Source: Pelodera strongyloides (Eukaryota > Nematoda > Chromadorea > Rhabditida > Rhabditidae). From it: a stretch of 64,000 bases of DNA. The stretch spans positions 1 through 64,000 of the forward strand of contig JAANDG010000392.1 of the NCBI GenBank assembly GCA_036852015.1, given 5' to 3'. The position numbers and the translations under genes were made by a program. The notes under the pieces are model-generated. The model was given only the letters and a program-made list of their open reading frames with translations. It had not been told where the DNA came from and ran no database searches. Below are positions 56,101 to 64,000 of the stretch, one piece after another (position 1 is the first letter of the stretch; every line of letters starts with the position of its first letter).

Positions 56101-59100
56101 ATTCAATTACTTATCTTTATGTATCAGTCTCTCTCATGCACACCATGGACCATGGATGGCTACCTTTTCAAAGCCCTCGTGGACAACAAGACGCAAAGTC
56201 GCAGACATACCCCAGGAGCTTTCCGCTGACTGTGGGTCCAACCTCTACTTGGGTTTGAACTTTCTTTTCAAAGCCAATTACCTGGCACATTTGGAGATTG
56301 CACTGCACTGACAAGTTCACTATAGGTAAATGTGAGAAGGGCATCTTGACAATTGTCCTTTGCGAGTTGGCCATCAGATTCGTCGAGTACTCCAGCCTCC
56401 TTTTTCTCGTGGCAAATTTTGTAGAAGAACTGAATTAGACAGGTAAACCCGATGAAGACCGCAATTCATTGGTATGCAAAGAAAACTGTGATGTGACAAG
56501 AATTATAATAAATTTATGAATCCTTGTGGGCCTTTCACGCTGTCACGAACGTTCTCATTAGTAATCACGTCCTGACTGTATAATGCGTGGCTGATACTTA
56601 CCTCACAATATTGGCCATATTCTTTATAATTGCACATATCCTTGTGCAATTGCCTGAAGCGGGTCTTAAGCTCTTCAACTCGTCCCTTCGGCACATTTGA
56701 GTCCCAGCCGGCCGGTTTTGGATGCCATAATTCCTGAAAGAGCTCAGCGGTTGCATCGCTAACGATAATCATACAGCTGCGTTAGTTACAAGTCGTGTCA
56801 GATTGTGTTCAATAACCCCTACGATACACATCCACAATACTACTAGCAATAAGTTTGGTTCTTGTTGTTGAATTGCTGCAGTTAATAGAAATATCCCAAG
56901 AAGCAGTATTGAAAGGACTAGTTTTAAGGTAGTACAACGTACAAACTCACATCAACCAGAAAGTCCGCGCAAGATTGCTTGGTTTTTGGGTTTTCGAAAC
57001 ATTGAAACTTGAGACGATCGCCAATTTCGCGCTGATTCTAAAAAGAAAAATAACCTGGAAAAACCCCACAGTTGAAGAGCTAGGTGTAGCTACACCTTTG
57101 ATCCAACTATTACAATACAGCCAATGGTCTCGAAACTCCACTTCCCTTCAGAGTACTGTAGCAATTATTAACGTCTGTGCGTTTTTGCTTGCTTGATCAT
57201 TTGTGCGTGAACCCCATTAAAATACCTTTTGGTTGTTATTTCCATTTCTTTTCTTTTGTGATGTCCTTCGTTAACTACATTTTATTAAAAGATTCTAAAA
57301 ACGAAAATACTCACCAGTTGCTGAACAACGGCCTTAACTATTTTTGGACATATCTCCGAATACCATTCGTGTGCAGCATCACAGTACAAAGTTAGCGCCT
57401 TTTTGAAGGTGTTCATCTTAAATGTCCAACAATTCAGATGTTTATAGCACCTGTACATCAAGCAAAAACAAAATCAGAGCACCAGAGATAAACACAATTT
57501 AAATAAATAAATAATAGTTCTAACGAAGCCGTACAACCGCCATTCTTACTTGCTTTACTGTGTCCGCCATTGTATCGAGCACACGTTGCTTTTTGAGACG
57601 AGCGCAATACGGGTACTTTTTATCGCAGGAATCGCGAAGGGACTAAACAAAATGATAATTAACAGTCCAGTAATTATTAGTAGTACGCTTAAAACGAAAT
57701 ACTGGCCGGTTTTTGAAACACATAGTGTATTATACAAATGAACATAAATTAGAATAAAAAATCGAGCTAAATTCGAACAAATTAGCATAACTGCATAAGA
57801 GTTGTCCACGATGCGTTTCAAAAACCGGCCGGTATTTCGCTTTAATATCGTCTTTTTCGGCGTTCATATTCCACGATGAGCCGAATCCAATTATCAAAAA
57901 TACTGTATTAATTTTTTCACAGTCGCTTTCTCTTTTATATTGTTTTAATCTTTTGAGCCAAGTTGTGTAAAAGCGTACCGAGCAGGCTTTCTGGTCTCTT
58001 TGTGCTGTTGTTTTGCAAATCTCGAGCAAGGTATCCTTGAGCTGTCCGGAATCAGAAATTGCATTCAGACGCTCCAAAATTCTCTGAAATATTACCAGTT
58101 TCAAATGTGCATCGTTTGTTACTAATATGTTTTCTTAGCCTTTACAACACAAGGGTTCAGTACTATTAAATACAAAGTTCTGTTACAAACGATTGTTACA
58201 AACGTATCAACGGACCACAGCTATATATTTATTTATATATAACTCTTTATTCAAAGCAATACAATTTAACACACAAACAATGGCAAGTAGATATGAAGCT
58301 ATTGTGATAAGTAAAGCGTATATATAAAGCAAAGCCTTACTTGTTCTCTAATCACCCTGTGATTTGCATTATAACACAGGGCGTAGAATTCCAGAAAGTC
58401 CTGAAAATAGTTGCCATTGAATACACATGGAAACCAAAAACCCCGATATGGCCCGATCAAGCGAGCACTTCAAAAATGCGGCCTTGATCGGGGCCATATC
58501 GGGGTTTTCTGAAAAATAATCGGGGCCATAGCCGGGGTTTTTGGAAGAATAGGGGCAACATCGAGGCTTTTTCCAAAATAATCGGGGCCATATCGGGGTT
58601 TTCTGAAAAATAATCGGGGTCATATCGGGGTGTTTTGGAAGAATCGGGGCAACGTCGAGGCTTTTTCCGAAATAATCGGGGCCATATCGGGGTTTTCTGA
58701 AAAATAACCGGGGACATATCGGGGTTTATGGAAGAATCGGGGCCATATCGGTTTTTTTTTCCAAAATAATCGGGGCCATATCGGGGTTTCCAATTGCCTG
58801 TGCAGGCCATCATTTGAAGAAGGTCATTTTTTTCTCGCGCACAGCTATTTTTCTGTACGCGGAGGTCGAGCCCCAATTGAAAAATGATCATTATCTTGTA
58901 CGCATAATAACACCGTAATATACACTATAAAAGGGTATATTCACCCGAATTTTTCTCTGCGTGCCTCACAGTATTTGAATGCAATTTTCTGTCCCTAGGG
59001 AAGATTTATATTTCCCCTAGAGAAACGGGGAGGTGTATGATACTCTTGTAATGAATATAATAAAATCACCTTGTGATTAAGAACGTACTCCCTGGCCACG

Positions 59101-62100
59101 TTGCATTGCAAACCTTCACCCTTAGCACATGTAGCAACAACCTCGTCGACAACGGCATTACGACTTTTGCTGGCCGCCTACAAAAAAGCTTTTGTGAAAG
59201 AAATTTTGGACAAAGCTTGTTAGTCGGTTTCAGGAAAAGCTTATTATGGTAATGATACTCTTGTAAAGAATCCAGTGAGTATGGTAATGTTTCTGTCTGT
59301 CTGTATGTTTATGGTGAAGTTTTCTGCCGAGAGACGAGGCTTGGCACCCGGAGTTTATACAAATACTTGTAGTTCGCTAGTCAAGATGGCGATGTAATCC
59401 ACCTCATTAATACATTCTGAGTGTACGGTCTCCGGGTCAATTCTAACCTCAAACTTGGGTAATTAAACCATAAGATGTAAAAACTCACTGTGCTCAATTT
59501 CTTCAAAAGGGTCTCAGCATTCTGGACCTGCTTGCAAACTCCTTCAGTAGTTCTCGTGCCCGTTGACTGACAAATGTTAAGTAGTCTCTAGAAAAAACGT
59601 TCAGGTAACTTTCAAACGACTTTAGTTTGCACACGCGTTAAAGCAAAATACCGGTCGATTTTTGAAACACATCGAGTACACCTGCATCCTTGTGCAGCCT
59701 ATGCAAATTAACATAAATTAGAATAGAAATTCGAGCTAACGGGCAAATTAGCATAAATATGTAAGAATTCAGTTGTCCATGATGCGTTTAAAAAACTGGC
59801 GTTTCAAAAAACAATCAAACAACCTTGCAAGTTGGCTCTTCGGGTTTCGACATATACACACAATTTGATTCGATCGTCGACTTACCGAGATCGTTTTCTT
59901 CATACGCCTATAAGGGAATTGGTATTTATTAACTGTCCATATTTCTCAACATATTTATTGAAACGAAAAAAGTTATTCAACTAAATGTGTCATGATTAAG
60001 AGTCTAATTATATTTTGTTCCAATTTTAATTCGTTTCTTTGTTACTGCTAGCGCAAAATTGTCTTCTTACTTTGTAACTTGCTTATCCCATTCAGTCAAT
60101 ATATTATCTAGAGTACAACCTATTTTTGCGCACTGACCTCCCATCCCTAATTACGTACCTGAGCAATATATGTGCAATAAATTTGCATGTTCTTCTCCGT
60201 ATTGATGTTGCACAGTTCGGTGGACCTCAATTGAACTGAGCGGACCTTAAAGGGAATATATACCCAGTTTTCGAAGTTAAACTTATATTATACTCATTTT
60301 CGGATCCTCCTCACTAGAGTAAACGCCAGAGAGAGGTCGTCACTTGTCGCCCTGAGAATACATCCACCCATAGTGGAACGGCATATAATTACACACATCT
60401 ATTACACACATCACACGTATGGATGCAAAAAAAAATAAAGTGCTAACCCAAACGACAATAGCTAGGACCATGTAAATCACCCAGAGCCAAAAATAGGTGT
60501 GTCGCCCGGGTTTTAATGACAACTCACTAGGATCGATTTTGCAAAAACATAAGCAACAAGATCAAGGCATGATTCCTCGTCGCTTTCACTACAAAATGTC
60601 AAGATCCGAGCCTCCGCCTCTAAAAATAATAATTTTATTTTTCATAGATACCCTATGCAGATTTTTGTACTTTCACGCGCTTCATTTACGAGCTTTGACA
60701 ACACTGCTGCTAATGGGGTTTCCAAGTGTGCGGCGTGTTTTCTACCGTATTTTGGGACTAAATGTGAATAGTGACTACTAATATGAGAAATTATGAAATT
60801 TTAGGCACACTGAATTGAAACCCCCATAAAATGAAGCGCGATACGACTCCAAGCAATAAACATACGTTGTGGATTGTGGGCCGATTTAAGCGCAACCTTA
60901 GTCATCAGCAATTGTTCTCTTCGCATGACGCCTGCGCATTTCTTTTTATCTCTACAGGTTTCGAAGATTGTCTGCAATATAGTGAGAGTGAACTTAGCAC
61001 ACTATAGAGAACGGTGTCACGTAAAGGTAAGCTTATTGTAGGACGTCTGCACATAGCATAAAACATCCCGCCAAATGCGGACGATCACCTCCGCAGTGTA
61101 TTATGTGCAAATTATAAAGCAGCTCCCCAAAATTTTGAGGTGCGGACCTAATTTTATTCCTGGCGTCTGCAGTACTGTTTTTTTCCACTAATCGTGAATT
61201 GAACACGGGTAAATTGAGGGTAAAATAAATCTAAGGGACACTGTTTGTGAGAGAACCGAATACGACATATCCGTGCCCGAAATACACGGAAGTTTTGAAA
61301 ATTATCTTGTAAATCGCTATAAATTTTTGGGAATTGTTAGCGATTGACAGCTGTTTCCCTAGCAGCCGATAATGCTACCAAAGGTTTGAAGGGACACCAA
61401 GAGCAATGATGGTATGGTTTTCCCACATCGATATTAAAAGATCTACACTCCGCATTCAGCATTCATTGAAACGCGGCAAAGATTCCTTCAACGTATTCAT
61501 TGGATAAAAAATGTCTACCTCGCATTTGGCTGGTATTTCTGTCAGTGTTCTTGGGCAGATCTTATCCAACATCACGCTGATATGCGCTGATGCAGCAAGT
61601 ATCTAAAGTGTACTTGTGCTTTGATGGTTCCTCTAGTCGCAAACGGTGTCTGTCGCTAGTTTTTTTTTAAACCAAGAAGCTCAATTGCATAGGCAATGGA
61701 ACCTATATTTAAAGCGAAATACCGGCCGGTATCTGAAACACATCGAGTACACCTGCTTTCTTATGCAGCTTATGCAAATGAACATAAATTATAATAAAAA
61801 CCGAGCTAAATTCGAGTAAATTGGCATAAATAAGTAAGAATTCAGTTGTCCACGATGCGTTTCAGAAACCGGCCGGTATTTCGCTTTAAACAACAACTAA
61901 GAACAAACACCATGGCAGCTGAGTAGGAATAGGAACCAACTTTGATCAAAAATTCCGTACACGACTTCTTAAACTTAGGTTCCTGCACACAAACTTTGTT
62001 GTAGACTCTTTCAGCGTATTGCGCATCCTGCAATGAGGACAAAATTACATAAACAACACGGCACAACGTAATTGTTAAAAAGAGAAGATTGGCTTGCACG

Positions 62101-63781
62101 ATCACGATGGCTTCCATGCTACCGAAAGGTTACGCTGCGATTCGCAGTCCCCACTCATCAAATTGAAAAAGGTTTGCGTTAAATCCGTTTTCGACCTCTT
62201 GGTGAGTGGAGATGAAATGCTCTCTCCGAAAAACCGTCAGAAACTGGTCACGAAGCAGTTTCCAAATGCAGACGCCAAATGGTCGGCTGCCGGTCACCGA
62301 ATGATATTTTCGATGGGACCCATTTGGTGTCCAGTTTAGCTGGCAAGAAAATCACAACAGATAACCTGTGTCATTGCTGCTTGTAATAGAGCTGGACAAG
62401 TGGATTCATATTCTTTGGCAGCTTCATAGCAGAATTTAGCAAGAGCATCATCGAACATAACCTCCTAAAATACTTTGAAAGTATATAATTTTAGAAAGCT
62501 AAAGCGAGGGACGGAGAGAGAGAGACGGGAGTGAGTGAGAGGGAGAAGGGAAGAAAGGGGACGTGGGGAGAGAGAGAGGAGAGAGAGAGACGTCCGCAAC
62601 AAAGATGAATCATTTTGCTCACTCACATCTTGAAGGATTTCATCAATATTTCCAAGAGATGAACTATCCGCATGATCGATACAGGACAGCTGTTTTTCAC
62701 CGCACTCCTTTGCAATGGTCTAAAATACTTTTATTACCGTTGGTTATTCAAATGAGACACATGTACATAATAAATATACTAAGGATAGGAAGTAGTCCGG
62801 CCAGACATCGGCCCTTATGACTTATGGTTTGATAGCAAGTAGTTCTTACGCCGAGTCCTCAGTCTACACCTAGGCTTAAAATTTTACGCAACAGTTAAAC
62901 CACCTCGCATAGCTTCGTGCGTGCCTTCGCGCCCTTTGGACACATATGTTTAAAGACTTTTTTCGATATATTGGACTCAGCGGCTGCCTGAAAGTAAGGC
63001 GGGAAATAAGGTGCAAAAAAACGCGGTTTTCACAGCAACATTTCTGAAATTCCGGACATTTTGTGCAAGTAAATTGAGGAAAAAAATTTCTCGTGGGCCT
63101 CTCCCTTTAAAGCAGTTTAACGGCCGTTTTTCAAAACATGACGGACAACCGATTCCAATGCATTTATACATAAGTGAGCTCGAATTGAGCTCAATTTTTC
63201 ATCCGAATTATTCGCATTCGCACTTGAAGCATGGGAGTGCAGTTATCTAAGCTTCAAAAACCGGATGTTATACCGGCTTAAACGAGTCACCATAGAAATG
63301 CGTCACCACCCACATCACCATAGAAATACGCCTACCGATATCATAACAGTGCACAGGGGATCCGCCGCCTGCCCATCGCAGTGAGTCGTAATAATTTCCG
63401 AAGCAAATTCTGGTGACTGAAATAAAGAGGAACATCATTTTTTCAATTGCCCTAACTTTAAGTCTTCCGTGCGATAAACCGTCGAGGCCCAAGCGCAGAA
63501 GTCGCGCGGCTCGCTCGTTCAGAAGTAAATGTCTATTTTTTAACAAAAAAAACGACTGTTTTTCAAGTCTGTCATCTTCGCCGAAAGTGGAAAATCACCA
63601 TACTTCTCCCACATAAATGCGACCATGTCAAAACAAAATCAAAGAAATTTGAGCATACCGTTTCGTTGAAGATACCGCTAAAAGTTGATTGACAAAGTTT
63701 CAAAGTGATTTCGCTGTCACTGACAGCCTTTGACGGATGACATGCCCATTCCTTCACGGACTTCAGCAGTTCCAATGCCGC
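41159..63781 (-). CDS. Very large cysteine-rich modular type I membrane protein, roughly 50 or more exons, 5' end outside window
   Basis: Small minus-strand exons, nearly all phase 0 with TTTTCAG/TTTTAG acceptors, recur across 22.6 kb. Examples: 63781-63659, 62987-62904, 62719-62627, 62464-62366, 62027-61941, 61602-61519, 57416-57315, 43181-43098, 41950-41870, 41739-41666 and the last, 41297-41159. Most encode 28-46 residues with two cysteines in amphipathic helices. Four exon types recur in the order D-E-B-C: D like FDDALAKFCYEAAKEYES.C, E like KVCVQEPKFKKSCTEFL, B like SKKVFKHMCPKGAKARTKLC, C like TIAKECGEKQLSC, making a module of about 120 residues and eight cysteines. The last exon encodes a membrane span (SIGLLVFGLLLIGVGVLCF) and a 23-residue charged tail ending RPVFGW. 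So the repeats should be extracellular and disulphide-bonded. The family is not recognised. Exon choice is uncertain around 46-49 kb and 56.3 kb; several introns carry MITEs. Two adjacent genes are possible but unlikely. Confidence 0.7.
43345..43460. repeat. CT-rich simple repeat
   Basis: Imperfect (CTCTCC)n/(TCTC)n tract in an intron of the large gene. The plus-strand Ser/Leu-rich ORF across it is repeat read-through. Confidence 0.85.
51478..51605. repeat. CCACCACCGACTAA minisatellite
   Basis: About eight imperfect copies of ACCACCACCGACTA in an intron of the large gene. The Gly/Val-rich minus-strand ORF here is read-through. Confidence 0.8.
54608..55009. mobile_element. 400-bp foldback element with TTTAAAGGGACAGG ends
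   Basis: The left arm TTTAAAGGGACAGGTCCATC, continuing AAACCTATATTTGCGAT and GACTATCAAGCATTTTTATT, is the inverse of the right arm, which ends GATGGGCCTGTCCCTTTAAA. Pairing continues over most of the length (ACTTTTTTCCAATGCGCTCC against its inverse near 54870). It lies in an intron of the large gene. Confidence 0.8.
57689..57844. mobile_element. ACCGGCCGGT-type MITE, copy 4
   Basis: Left end CTTAAAACGAAATACTGGCC (two substitutions from the family); right end CCGGCCGGTATTTCGCTTTA. Interior AATAAAAAATCGAGCTAAAT matches copies 3 and 6. Intronic in the large gene. Confidence 0.85.
58436..58790. repeat. G-rich minisatellite
   Basis: Imperfect units of about 35-45 bp built on ATCGGGGCCATATCGGGGTT followed by TTCTGAAAAATA or TTCCAAAATA. 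The first piece (58440-58455) is in inverted orientation relative to the rest. Plus-strand runs of GGGG are regularly spaced. It lies in an intron of the large gene. Confidence 0.9.
59638..59805. mobile_element. ACCGGCCGGT-type MITE, copy 5 (right end lost)
   Basis: Left end GTTAAAGCAAAATACCGGTC and the interior (TTCGAGCTAA, CATGATGCGTTTAAAAAACT) match the family, but the right terminal CCGGTATTTCGCTTTAA is missing and replaced by GCGTTTCAAAAAACAATC. Intronic in the large gene. Confidence 0.75.
61708..61890. mobile_element. ACCGGCCGGT-type MITE, copy 6
   Basis: Full-length copy with ends TTTAAAGCGAAATACCGGCC and GGCCGGTATTTCGCTTTAAA and the family interior. It lies in an intron of the large gene, about 50 bp from the exon at 62027-61941. 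Confidence 0.88.
62505..62598. repeat. GA-rich simple repeat
   Basis: Imperfect (GAGAGAGG)n tract in an intron of the large gene, just 3' (minus strand) of the exon 62719-62627. Confidence 0.85.
63107..63285. mobile_element. Degenerate foldback element
   Basis: CTTTAAAGCAGTTTAACGGC at the left and CCGGATGTTATACCGGCTTA at the right are imperfect inverses, with a GAGCTCGAATTGAGCTC centre. It resembles the ACCGGCCGGT family in its TTTTTCAAAACATGACGGAC-like sub-terminal part but is too diverged to group with certainty. Confidence 0.45.
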
Positions 63782-64000
63782 CTAAATTTGGAAAAACTAT
63801 GGAATAAGTGGAGTGGAGAGTGAAAACTGGGCTTCATGTTTTGTGTGTTTCTCAAACGTGTCTAGGACAATTCGTCAGGAGTCTCTGGCAAACAGGCAAA
63901 CTCCGCCAGCTTTCGGGGTTTCGGAATGCGGAATGCGGTTATGCTACGATTCGCGCTTTCTATACACAACTTTTTAATCACCTTACGGCTACTCATAACG

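Overview
Eukaryotic nuclear DNA, about 40% G+C or less, from a small metazoan. Genes are cut into many 40-140 bp exons by introns with GT donors and short, nematode-like TTTTCAG / TTTTAG acceptors. I favour a nematode (moderate confidence): the splice acceptors fit, one gene resembles the nematode SXP/RAL-2 (DUF148) family, and a meiotic REC114-type gene with an SQ-rich tail resembles nematode DSB-1/DSB-2. There are no operons, Shine-Dalgarno sites or long prokaryotic ORFs. Nearly all real coding sequence lies in exons too short to stand out as ORFs, so I read the gene models exon by exon and checked that splice phases close.

Layout. 1-3625: satellite of about 60 copies of a 58-61 bp unit in which every monomer is itself a hairpin. 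4059-4450 (-): two-exon gene for a 64-residue glycine-rich protein, divergent from 4963-14331 (+), a 24-exon, 675-residue REC114-like protein with a PH-like N-terminal region, about 22 SQ/TQ sites and a helical region like the REC114 C-terminal domain. 15297-17402 (+): seven-exon F-box protein. 17658-19232 (+): five-exon 160-residue protein I do not recognise. 20127-22498 (-): SXP/RAL-2-like protein. 22.7-25.7 kb: repeats. 25705-34504 (+): eight-exon ELOVL6-type fatty acid elongase, 297 residues, whose 6.5-kb third intron holds two TIR DNA elements and a 16-bp minisatellite. 35296-39693: a degraded non-LTR retrotransposon flanked by a 1.15-kb direct duplication that includes the last elongase exon. 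41159-63781 (-, continuing past the window end): a very large gene of roughly 50 or more exons for a cysteine-rich, modular, type I membrane protein.

Repeats are a main theme. An ACCGGCCGGT-ended foldback MITE family is present six times, mostly in introns. A tRNA-derived SINE-like composite occurs twice. Several other foldback elements end in TTTAAAG...CTTTAAA. The two copies of the 1.15-kb duplication differ mainly by homopolymer-length indels, so some frameshifts in the window may be sequencing or assembly errors.

The genes look like independent housekeeping, meiotic and surface-protein loci, not a linked pathway. The least familiar item is the large gene at 41-64 kb: a recurring four-exon, roughly 120-residue, eight-cysteine module ending in a membrane anchor, which I cannot assign to a known family.
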